The notes beneath the pieces were generated by a model. It did no database searches. It saw nothing but the letters and a program-made list of their open reading frames with translations, and was not told the DNA's origin. From Fibrobacter succinogenes (lineage in GTDB: Bacteria; Fibrobacterota; Fibrobacteria; Fibrobacterales; Fibrobacteraceae), in the NCBI GenBank assembly GCA_902779055.1, contig CACZAD010000024.1, forward strand, positions 1-58,290: a stretch of 58,290 bases of DNA, written 5' to 3'. Position numbers and translations under genes: made by a program. Shown here in pieces: positions 26,340 through 33,707 of this stretch (positions are counted from its first letter, which is position 1; each line of letters starts with the position of its first letter).

Positions 26340-27239
26340 ATGAAGTTTGCAAAGGTATTCTTGCCCTGTTTATTGCTCGCACTCGTAGCCATCGTCACAA
26401 TGCTCGACGTCCACGGGTATGGCGAAAGCAATCCGCAGATTCCCAAGCAGGTCAAGTTCAAGCGTCCTGTAAAAGAATACCAGATCGAAGGGATGCAAGT
26501 CTTCGAGATGGCGGCAGTCGACGAAACCAAGCCCGTCATTCTCTACCTCCACGGCGGTGGCTACAGGCAAGGCTTTATGCCATCCCACTGGAAGATCCTT
26601 TCTGAAATTTCAAAGGCGACTGGCTGCGGTTGGATTATGCCGGACTACCCTCTTTTGCCGGAGCACACGGCGCTCGAAGCCCACACCCTCGTATTGAAGC
26701 TCTACAGCGAACTGTTGAAACGCATCCCCGCTAGCAAAATCATCATCATGGGTGACAGTGCCGGTGGCGGATTTTCGCTTGCACTCGCCGAAGAAATCCA
26801 AGAGCAGTCGCTCCCCTCGCCAACGCACCTCATCCTGATTTCACCCTGGGTCGACATCACGGGCGGCGATGAATCCATTGCAGAATACGACAACTGGCTT
26901 CACATCGATGAGCTACATCAATTCGGTCTTTCTTGGGCAAACGACCTCGATCCGCACGCCCCGATGGTATCGCCACTCTACGGCAACATGCAAGGACTCC
27001 CGCCCACCGACATTTTCGTCGGCACTTGGGAAGTTTTCTACCCTGACATCGTCAATTGCGGTGAAAAGCTTAAGGCCGCAGGCGTATCTGTCACACTCCA
27101 CGTCGGCGAAGAATTGGGGCACGTGTTTCCCCTCTACCTCGCCCCCGAAGGCGAAGAAGCCCGCCAAACAATCGCGGACATTGTCAAGAGCAGCACCGAA
27201 AGAACGACGGCACTCTCCCTGACAAGCCTTATGCAATAA
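26340..27239 (+). CDS. Alpha/beta hydrolase, hormone-sensitive-lipase-like
   Basis: A probable carboxylesterase with the HSL-family oxyanion motif VILYLHGGGYRQGF and nucleophile elbow IIIMGDSAGGGFSLALAEE. The catalytic His is probably in GEELGHVFPLY near the C-terminus, with the acid in the FVGTWEVFYPDI region. The frame opens at 26226 within a repeat; ATG at 26340 starts MKFAKVFLPCLLLALVAIVT, a membrane anchor or signal, and is much more likely (299 residues). So the enzyme is probably membrane-anchored or exported. Substrate unknown; esterase activity on acetylated sugars is only a guess. Confidence 0.85.
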   Translation: MKFAKVFLPCLLLALVAIVTMLDVHGYGESNPQIPKQVKFKRPVKEYQIEGMQVFEMAAVDETKPVILYLHGGGYRQGFMPSHWKILSEISKATGCGWIMPDYPLLPEHTALEAHTLVLKLYSELLKRIPASKIIIMGDSAGGGFSLALAEEIQEQSLPSPTHLILISPWVDITGGDESIAEYDNWLHIDELHQFGLSWANDLDPHAPMVSPLYGNMQGLPPTDIFVGTWEVFYPDIVNCGEKLKAAGVSVTLHVGEELGHVFPLYLAPEGEEARQTIADIVKSSTERTTALSLTSLMQ

Positions 27240-27276
27240 CTATATTTGTTTGCATAAACTAAAGAAGGAAAAAACA

Positions 27277-28596
27277 ATGGAAACAGAATCCAAATTACAG
27301 CCCAAAGTGCAACCCAAAATACAGCTTCCCAAAAAGAATTACACAAAAGTAATCATTGTCGCGGTCATCGTTGTTATCGCTCTTATTTTGCTCAAGTGCA
27401 ATATCGGTTACAACAGTGCAACGCAGCTTCTTGTGAAGCAGTCTCCGTTTGGTACCCTCTCCTGCATCGACCACGCCGGTTTTTACTTCAAGGGATTTGC
27501 AAGCATCTACTCTTACGACAGAACCAAGGACTTCTACTTCAACTCCTCTACCGACAAGGTAAAGGGCGAAGGCTGGGAAGGCGGAGACGATGACGAAGAC
27601 GACATCTCCGTGACCTTGTCCCGAAACGCAAACGCCGAAATCAGTGGCTACCTCAAATACCAGCTCCCGACGGACTGCGAAGACCTCGTGAAAATCCACC
27701 GCGAACAACGCTCCGACAAGAAACTCAAGCATGACCTTGTCAGAAACTCCGTGCTCTCGGCTGTTAGAAAGACCGCACCGCTCTTCACCGCCGAAGAAGC
27801 CAAGGTGACAAAGATTGCTGAATTCCGTCGTCTCGCAGAAGACCAGCTCACTGAAGGCGAATACCTCACCGCAATCGAAGTGCTCACCGAAAAGGCCGGC
27901 GAAGACGAATACGATTCCGAAGGCAAAATCATCAAGAAAGCCGAAACGCAAGAATACAAGGTCACAAAGCTGAAACTCGATAAGAACGGCAACCGCATCT
28001 TGACAAAGCCCTCGGCACTCCGTCTTTACGGCATCAGAGTGGTGCAGTTCGAAATCCAGAACGTCCGCCTCGATCAGAAAGCTCAACAGCAGCTCGACAT
28101 CGTGAAGGACCGCGAAATGAAGCGCGTCTCTAACGCCACCGCCGCTGAAACCGCAAAGCAGGCCGCCATCACCGCCGAAGCCGAAGGTAAGGCTCGTATC
28201 GCTCAGGCCAAGGCCGACCAGGAAGTGGAAAAGATCAAGGCTGTGACGCAGGCCGAAAAGGAACGCGACGTGGCCGTTCTCCAGGCACAGAAGGAACAAG
28301 AAGTCGCCCGCCTCGAAGCATTGAGAGCTCTCGAAGTCGCTAAGAAAATCAAGGCCGAAAAAGAAGCTGAAGCCGCCGCAAACAGGGCACTCGTCAGCGC
28401 TGGTTTGACTCCGCAAGAACGTGCAGAATGGGACTACAAAACCAAGGTCGGTGTTGCTGAAGCTCTCGCCAAGTCCGCACATCCGCTCGTCCCGGAAATC
28501 ATGATGACCGGCGACTCCAAGGGCGGCGCAAGCACTGCCATGGATGCAGTAGGTTTGAACATGCTCATGGGACTTACTGAGAAGCTTTCGAAGTAA
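27277..28596 (+). CDS. SPFH/band 7 domain membrane protein
   Basis: A 439-residue protein with one N-terminal membrane segment (VIIVAVIVVIALILL, about residues 25-39), a band 7/prohibitin-like domain (about 45-290), then a long Ala/Glu/Lys coiled coil (AAETAKQAAITAEAEGKARI, continuing to about 390). An acidic loop (GGDDDEDDIS) lies in the domain. The ATG at 27277 has AAGAAGGA upstream and replaces the TTG at 27250. Such proteins form large ring scaffolds and often partner a membrane protease or transport protein, but none is adjacent here. It ends with GLNMLMGLTEKLSK. Confidence 0.88.
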   Translation: METESKLQPKVQPKIQLPKKNYTKVIIVAVIVVIALILLKCNIGYNSATQLLVKQSPFGTLSCIDHAGFYFKGFASIYSYDRTKDFYFNSSTDKVKGEGWEGGDDDEDDISVTLSRNANAEISGYLKYQLPTDCEDLVKIHREQRSDKKLKHDLVRNSVLSAVRKTAPLFTAEEAKVTKIAEFRRLAEDQLTEGEYLTAIEVLTEKAGEDEYDSEGKIIKKAETQEYKVTKLKLDKNGNRILTKPSALRLYGIRVVQFEIQNVRLDQKAQQQLDIVKDREMKRVSNATAAETAKQAAITAEAEGKARIAQAKADQEVEKIKAVTQAEKERDVAVLQAQKEQEVARLEALRALEVAKKIKAEKEAEAAANRALVSAGLTPQERAEWDYKTKVGVAEALAKSAHPLVPEIMMTGDSKGGASTAMDAVGLNMLMGLTEKLSK

Positions 28597-28645
28597 GAGG
28601 TTAACACTCCGTCATCCTCGACCGTTAGGGAGGGGATCCGGCGAA

Positions 28646-28685
28646 TTGTCACCCCGCACTCTGTTGCGGGGTCGCCTTTTTTATA
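28646..28685. repeat. Palindromic repeat, variant with GCACTCTGTTGC loop
   Basis: ACCCCGCA and TGCGGGGT pair across a short loop and are followed by six T, so it can act as terminator of the SPFH gene. Flanks match the 26102/26240 copies (TTGTC before, CGCCTTTTTTATA after). The rest of 28597-28803 shows no gene; 28608-28630 holds a degenerate copy of the same repeat class. Confidence 0.75.
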
Positions 28686-28803
28686 GGTACAATCAGAAAA
28701 TAAATTTAGAATCGGTGGTTGCAATATTGGCACCAACAATCAATCCAAAATATCGCAAATCAATGCATTACGCGCTATTTTGCATATAACTAAATTCAAT
28801 CTA

Positions 28804-28832
28804 TTGCTCTTTGCAGTCAAATTTCATATATT
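28804..28832 (+). promoter_or_regulatory. Promoter of the antitoxin gene
   Basis: TTGCTC at 28804-28809, a 17-nt spacer and TATATT at 28827-28832, 26 bp before the antitoxin ATG. No obvious operator palindrome is seen over it. Confidence 0.5.
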
Positions 28833-28857
28833 ATCTATTAAAGAAAGGAGCTTCTTT

Positions 28858-29139
28858 ATGGCACAGGCAACAGTTTCCGCACGAATCGACAGCAAAGACA
28901 AAGAACGTTTTGACGAGTTCTGCAACAATGTTGGTTTGTCCGCATCCGCAGCCATCAACATGTTCATCAAAAGCGTCATCAACGAACACCGCATTCCGTT
29001 CGAAGTCCGCGAACCCATAGCCCGTTACAACGCAAAAGCAACCGACATCGAGGCTCTCAAAAGAGGCATTGAACAGCTCAATGCAGGGAAAGGCATTGTG
29101 AAGACGATGGAAGAATTGGAGGCAATGGAAAATGGCTAA
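28858..29139 (+). CDS. RelB/DinJ-family antitoxin
   Basis: A 93-residue ribbon-helix-helix antitoxin of the RelB/DinJ type: ATVSARIDSKDKERFDEFCN, GLSASAAINMFIKSVINEHR (the DNA-binding strand-helix region) and FEVREPIARYNA. Family members neutralise an mRNA interferase and repress their own operon. ATG at 28858 has AAAGGAG at ideal spacing; the longer frame from 28780 lacks support. The C-terminal part (KTMEELEAMENG) normally wraps the toxin. The downstream toxin gene is reduced to a fragment, so this antitoxin now appears to be an orphan. Confidence 0.88.
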   Translation: MAQATVSARIDSKDKERFDEFCNNVGLSASAAINMFIKSVINEHRIPFEVREPIARYNAKATDIEALKRGIEQLNAGKGIVKTMEELEAMENG

Positions 29140-29173
29140 AATGGCATTTTCCAAACAAGCGTGGCAAGAATAG
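29132..29173 (+). pseudogene. Vestigial Txe/YoeB-like toxin
   Basis: An ATG at 29132 overlaps the antitoxin stop by 8 bp, as in intact modules, and opens a frame of 13 codons reading MAKMAFSKQAWQE before TAG. This matches the N-terminus of Txe/YoeB toxins (FSxQAWEEYLYW pattern). The codon at the conserved Tyr is TAG and the next codons read LYSLL before another stop; beyond that only a terminator follows. So the toxin is broken by a nonsense change and a deletion. The resemblance rests on about 15 residues. Confidence 0.6.
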
Positions 29174-29200
29174 CTCTATTCGCTGTTATAAACAAACAAA

Positions 29201-29236
29201 AAAAAATTCCCAGTCCGGCTGGACTGGGAATTTTTT
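29201..29236 (-). terminator. Bidirectional intrinsic terminator
   Basis: A 15-bp stem AAAAATTCCCAGTCC/GGACTGGGAATTTTT with a GGCT loop and A/T runs on both sides. It ends the minus-strand gene that stops at 29259 and also the antitoxin transcript from the other side. Confidence 0.9.
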
Positions 29237-29258
29237 GCAAAAGCAATTTTCGTGAGAA

Positions 29259-29882
29259 TTAAGCTTCTTCGGAGAGTTCCGGAGCCTTCTTGATCACGTT
29301 GCGGCGGCCATAGCGGACCTTGGACGGATCAAAAACGGTTTCGGCAGCAGCTTCAGCCGGAGCTTCAGCAACCGGAGCGACCGGGGCAGCTTCGACAGCC
29401 GGAGCAGCCGGAGTTTCAACCGGAATGCGCGGAGCGAGCGGGCGACGAGCTTCGGCGACCGGGGCTTCTGCAGCCGGAGCAACAGGAGCAGCCTGTTCTG
29501 CAACAGGAGCTTCTGCGTTAGCTTCACGATGCGGGCGTTCCGGACGGCGTTCGCGGCGCGGGCCACGTTCCGGACGCTGATGTTGTTCGTTGCGTTCGCG
29601 ATTTGCAGGAGCCGGAGCAGCCTGCTGGTTGCGATTGTCCTTGTTGTTATTGTTGCTGGCCGGACGTTCCTTGTTCTGGCGATTTTCCTTGTTGTTGCCA
29701 CCACGCTGAGCCATTTCCTGTGCGCTGATCGGGCGACGGGCAGACGGCTTCAAGTTCATATCCGGGGTGAGCTTCTTGAAAATCGGAGTACGAAGCATCG
29801 TAAGGAGCTTGTTCACCTTAGCCAAGATAACAATGCACAGAATCACTGCAACAAGTGAAAGTGCGAGAGCGATGTATTCCAT
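29259..29882 (-). CDS. Membrane-anchored protein with disordered Arg/Asn-rich and Ala/Pro-rich tail
   Basis: A 207-residue protein: one N-terminal membrane helix (MEYIALALSLVAVILCIVIL), a short amphipathic stretch, then low-complexity sequence. The first part of the tail (residues 60-125) is rich in Asn/Arg/Gln (GGNNKENRQNKERPASNNNN and ERPHRE), the next (125-185) is Ala/Pro/Val/Glu-rich (APVAEQAAPVAPAAEAPV), and the end is basic (VRYGRRNVIKKAPEL). The ATG at 29882 has GAGGTG upstream; the longer frame to 29942 begins inside a structured RNA region. The Arg/Asn-rich tail suggests RNA or ribosome contact, by analogy only. No family recognised. Confidence 0.75.
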   Translation of the reverse strand: MEYIALALSLVAVILCIVILAKVNKLLTMLRTPIFKKLTPDMNLKPSARRPISAQEMAQRGGNNKENRQNKERPASNNNNKDNRNQQAAPAPANRERNEQHQRPERGPRRERRPERPHREANAEAPVAEQAAPVAPAAEAPVAEARRPLAPRIPVETPAAPAVEAAPVAPVAEAPAEAAAETVFDPSKVRYGRRNVIKKAPELSEEA

Positions 29883-29918
29883 TCGGGGCACCTCATAAAG
29901 TAAGGGTTGAACCGCACA

Positions 29919-30081
29919 TGCAGGCTGGAAAATAACCTGCAAGCGGGGTGACTGGAATGTGTGGGTTAATTAAAGACCATCTTACTAGCGCCTCCTTGGA
30001 GACTTGACGGTCAAAAGGCTTCACGTGGGAAGCAGTATTGGTTTTCGCCTTGGCGACAAACCAGGGGCCAGTCACGAGCGC
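29919..30081. ncRNA. Structured RNA candidate (6S-like or 5' leader of the adjacent gene)
   Basis: The 294-bp gap between 29883 and 30176 holds a compact fold. GTGACTGG (29948-29955) pairs with CCAGTCAC (30068-30075), extended by GCG/CGC outside, closing about 140 nt. Inside are hairpins GCTTC-ACGTGG-GAAGC (30018-30033), TTGA-CGG-TCAA (30004-30014) and GGTTT..CGC-CTTG-GCG..AAACC (30040-30062). Another hairpin TGCAGG/CCTGCA lies at 29919-29941. The overall shape (long closing stem, internal loops) recalls 6S RNA, but I could not match its conserved bases. On the minus strand it could be the leader of the 29259-29882 gene; on the plus strand TTGAAC is 17 nt before AAATAA just upstream. Strand and identity are open. 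Confidence 0.4.
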
Positions 30082-30176
30082 AAATTTAGAAAAAAATTTG
30101 GTGTCTAAAGCAGATTTGAGAGAGAATTGTGCGGAAAAAGAAAGTTTTTTCGCGCCAACCCCATTTCCACAAAAGT

Positions 30177-30395
30177 TTACTTCATATCAAGAGACTTGAG
30201 GGAGTTGTCCATAGCCTCTTTATGAGCGTTCAGGGAATCCAAAGTGGCCTTGAGAACAAGGACTTGACGTGCCAGACGGGCGTTTTCTTCGGTAAGAGTT
30301 GCAATCTTATACTCCGCTTCCTGGTTGGAGCAGCCAACAAGACCCAGCAAAGAAATGCAAACAAAAGACGACAAAATAAGGGATTTCTTGAACAT
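30177..30395 (-). CDS. Small Lpp-like lipoprotein
   Basis: A 72-residue protein with signal MFKKSLILSSFVCISLLGL and lipobox LVGC, followed by a continuous helix (EAEYKIATLTEENARLARQV then LVLKATLDSLNAHKEAMDNSL) with a heptad pattern suited to a trimeric coiled coil, and a C-terminal Lys (SLDMK). It resembles E. coli murein lipoprotein in size, design and terminal Lys, so it may tether outer membrane to peptidoglycan. Sequence identity to Lpp is not evident; the analogy is by architecture. Confidence 0.75.
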   Translation of the reverse strand: MFKKSLILSSFVCISLLGLVGCSNQEAEYKIATLTEENARLARQVLVLKATLDSLNAHKEAMDNSLKSLDMK

Positions 30396-30442
30396 ATCCC
30401 AAAATTAGAATTATTTTTTCAAACAAATCACGGAGTTACAAG

Positions 30443-30787
30443 ATGCACAAACAAATATGGTTGAAATTTAAAAAAGACGGTTTTTGTGGCTCCGTTTCCG
30501 TCAAGACCGATCCTGGAGTGGTCATTGAAAGCGACCCCATTTTTGACGATGCCCGTATCCACGATGCGGTCTACAAAATGGATGAAGAATACAAGTACGT
30601 GAAGGTCATCCACGAGGGATACAAGGGTATGCAGGACTTGCCAACCATAGCTATCGGGAATGATCCTAATGCCAACAAGGATGCGCTGGACAACGCAATT
30701 TTAGACGGGCTAGCCCACTTGCGCATTTTCCGCGAAGCCAATACCGGCGCCATTGTGCAATTCGGCTACAATTTAGACGAAGCGTAA
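30443..30787 (+). CDS. Hypothetical cytoplasmic protein
   Basis: A 114-residue soluble protein with no signal or membrane segment and no family I recognise. The sequence is acidic with conserved-looking strands (KQIWLKFKKDGFCGSVSVKT, KYVKVIHEGYKGMQ, LAHLRIFREANTGAIVQFGY). GGAG lies about 9 nt before the ATG. It ends 17 bp before the U32 gene, so the two are probably co-transcribed. Codon use resembles neighbouring genes, supporting a real gene. Confidence 0.65.
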   Translation: MHKQIWLKFKKDGFCGSVSVKTDPGVVIESDPIFDDARIHDAVYKMDEEYKYVKVIHEGYKGMQDLPTIAIGNDPNANKDALDNAILDGLAHLRIFREANTGAIVQFGYNLDEA

Positions 30788-30804
30788 ATTCTATTTTTGC
30801 GGGT

Positions 30805-33358
30805 ATGAACAATCCTGAACTTCTTTTGCCTGTCGGTACGCGCGACATGCTGGAATCCGCCATCAACAACGGGGCGGACGCGGTTTACTATGGTGTGCCC
30901 CACTGGAACGCACGCGGTCGAACCGAAGATTTTTCATTTGACGATGAATATCCTCATCTTCGAGCGTGAAATTCAGGAATTGCCAGAATTTTTGGAACGC
31001 TTGATTGCGTTAAAGCCGGACGCGTTCATCATCCAGGACATCGGGCTTGCAAGGCTCATCAAGGCGATTAGCCCGGAACAGGAAATCCACGCGAGTACAC
31101 AAATGACGCTTGCGAGTTCCGAAGCCGTGAACTTGGTCAAGGACATCGGATTTTCAAGAGCAGTCTTGGCTCGCGAACTCTCAGCTAAACAGATTGCGCA
31201 AATCAAGAGCCTCACCGACCTGGAACTGGAAGTTTTCATCCACGGGGCGCTTTGCGTCTCGTACTCAGGCCAGTGCCTCACCAGCGAAAACTTCGGCGGG
31301 CGCAGCGCAAACCGTGGACAGTGCGCCCAAAGTTGCCGCCTCCCCTACCGCATTTTTGTGGACGGCAAGGAATGGAAAGACCCGAAGGCGCGTTACTTGT
31401 TCAGCACTCGAGACCTGTGTGCACTCCCGAAACTTGAAGAACTCAAGGAAATCGGCGTGGAATCGCTCAAGGTCGAAGGGCGTTTGAAAAGCCCAGAATA
31501 CGTAGCCGCCGTTTCGCACGCCTACCGCAAGGCGCTGGAAATACTGAGCGAAAAAGGTTATAAAGAAAATGCCGAGTGTGAGAATGGGAATGCCGCCGGC
31601 CTTACTGCGCAGGACTTGGAACCGCTCGAAGTTTTGTTCTCGCGCGGGCTCAACACAGGCTGGCTCGATGGCGTGAACCACCAGGAACTCGTCGATGGAT
31701 CGTTCTCGAACCATCACGGTGAATTTATCGGAACCGTCGTTCAGGTAGACCGCAACGGAGTGATTGTAGAACTTGAAAACAAGCCTGTTCCATGCACTTT
31801 GTTGCCAGGCGACGGGATTTTATTTGAGGAATATAGGGCAGAGCCTGAACCGCGCCAAACGGGAAGCCGACTGTACAAAGCGACATTCGCCAATCGCGCC
31901 GGGAAGTCGCAAGTTCGTTTAGAGTTCGGTCGCGAATTCAACTTGCACAAAGTCAGCTACGGCATGAAGGCCTACCGCAACGACTCCCCCGCTCTCGAAA
32001 AAGAACTCCACAAGACTTTTACGGACAAGAGTTTCGCCAAGCATATTCCCGTTTGCATGACGCTCGAAGGAAAAATTGGCGAACCGCTCAAGCTCACGAT
32101 TTGCGAAAGCACGAAAGCTGCCGTAAACAAGACGCGCGCGGTCACCGTCGAAGGAGCCATCCTCGAAGCCTCCCGCAACGAAGTCGCCCCCGACGCACTC
32201 CAGACAATCGCAAAGAAGGAACTTTCGGCACTTTCTGCTACGGCCTACGTTCTCGACAAGCTCGAAATTAAGTTACCTGCAAACGCATTCCTCCCCGGCA
32301 AAGTCTTGCGCACGCTCCGCCAAGAAGCGGTACAAGCATTTGACGAGAAACGCTTGCAGTGGAAAGAACTTGCCCCTTCAGCGAACGCAGGCCGAGAATT
32401 TCTACACAATGTCGTTCAAGCCGCGCGCAGTTCAAAGGAGATTCCCGCTTCTGCGGGAATGACAAATTCGGCGTCGAATACGCCCAAGACCCGCCGCACG
32501 ATTACCGTTCTCGTTCGCCGTCCTGAACAAATCGACGCACTGCAAGGTCTCGACATCGACAAAGTCGTCATAGATTTTGACTGGGGCGTGAAATACGACG
32601 AACCGCTCGAGCGCATCCACAAGCTCGGTTTTGAAGCAGGCATCGCCACGCTCCGCATCCACAAGCCCAGCGAGAACCATTACATCAAACAAATTCTCAC
32701 GCTTATGCCGGAATTTGCATTGGTGCGAAACCTCGGCTCGCTCGCGCTCCTCAAGGATTCCGGAATCCCGATGGTCGGCGACTACAGCCTGAACGCCACC
32801 AACAGCGCAAGCTACGATTGGCTTTTGGCTCAAGGCCTTGAAAAACTGCACCCATCGTGGGACCTCAACAGCACCCAGCTCTTTGACTTGCTCAAGAATA
32901 TTGACGGAAGCAAACTTGAACTCGCGCTACACCAGTACATGCCAGCGTTCCACTCGGAATACTGCGCCTTCGCACGCGCTCTCACGACAGGCCGTCGCTT
33001 CCCCGAATGCAAAAAGATTTGCACACAGCATAAAGTTGAAATCTTGGACCACAAGGGCGAACGCCACTTCTTGCAATCCGATGCCGAATGTCGCAACACG
33101 CTTTTCGTTGGCAAGCCACAATCCGCCCTCAAGCTTTTGCCAAGGCTCATCGCACAAAACGTGAGCAGCTACCGCCTAGAACTCTTGGACGAAGAACCCG
33201 AATCTGTCCGCCGCAAAATCGACATTTACACGCAAGCCATCCGCGGCAAGCTCGACATCGACACCGCCATTTCAAAGGCCGGCGTCGAAGAAAAGTACGG
33301 ACTCTCCGAAGGCCAACTGTTCAACCAAAGCGTCTGGCAAGACCGCAAGAAAGGGTAA
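30805..33358 (+). pseudogene. U32 peptidase-family protein, RlhA-like, frameshifted near N-terminus
   Basis: RlhA in E. coli hydroxylates cytidine 2501 of 23S rRNA. The gene starts at ATG 30805 (MNNPELLLPVGTRDMLESAI, then NNGADAVYYGVPHWNARGRT and EDFSFDD), the family's N-terminus, but reaches TGA at 30967. The next block, MNILIFEREIQELPEFL, continues in another frame open from 30890 to 33358. Relatives have about 18-20 residues between FDD and the MN..FERE block; these are missing, so a deletion that shifts frame occurred near 30947. The rest is well preserved: CVSYSGQCLTSENFGGRSAN, RGQCAQSCRLPY, ESLKVEGRLKSPEYVAA, and a long DUF3656-like C-terminal region. A palindromic repeat is also inserted in frame at 32437. 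Either a pseudogene or a 5'-truncated protein. Confidence 0.75.
32437..32465. repeat. Palindromic repeat inside the U32 gene
   Basis: GGAGATTCCCGC...GCGGGAATGACAA is a copy of the dispersed palindrome, read in frame as KEIPASAGMT. On the opposite strand it reads as the widespread VIPAxAGI sequence. It sits in a loop between conserved blocks (after FLHNVVQAARSS and before KTRRTITVLV). Confidence 0.8.
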
Positions 33359-33365
33359 TCGTAAA

Positions 33366-33707
33366 TCACATCGAGATCAAGCAACTCAACACCACTACTA
33401 GCGTAAAGAAAAATACAGCTACCGTATTAAGCACTTTAACAACGATTGCATTAACATGCTTCTGCTGCAACTCGTCCTCTGGCTTCGTAATATTTCTTTT
33501 ATTCCAAAACATCCTGATAATTTCAATTACGAAAATAGCCAACAGCAACCACAACATAGGAACTGCAAGAGGCAAGTAAAGCCACAACGCAGCTTCTGCA
33601 TACCCAAATTTAAAGATTACACCAACAGCAGTCGCAACAACCGCAAACAGCAAATACGCAATAAAAAATACAAGAACTCGCAGAGTAAACGGGAAGTTTT
33701 TCTTCAT
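33366..33707 (-). CDS. Small integral membrane protein of unknown function
   Basis: A 113-residue protein with three hydrophobic segments (VLVFFIAYLLFAVVATAVGV, LYLPLAVPMLWLLLAIFVIE, VLNTVAVFFFTLVVVLSCLI) separated by short basic loops (NKRNITKPEDELQQKH). It begins where the TPR gene ends (no gap), so it belongs at the tail of the TonB operon transcript. Convergent with the U32 gene. No family recognised. Confidence 0.7.
   Translation of the reverse strand: MKKNFPFTLRVLVFFIAYLLFAVVATAVGVIFKFGYAEAALWLYLPLAVPMLWLLLAIFVIEIIRMFWNKRNITKPEDELQQKHVNAIVVKVLNTVAVFFFTLVVVLSCLISM

Noticed and set aside
28780..28857. N-terminal extension of the antitoxin frame
   Set aside because: It lies over the promoter and ribosome site; the ATG at 28858 is well supported.
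29893..30075. 60-codon open frame across the structured RNA region
   Set aside because: No ribosome site and no conserved-looking protein; the base-pairing pattern explains the region better.
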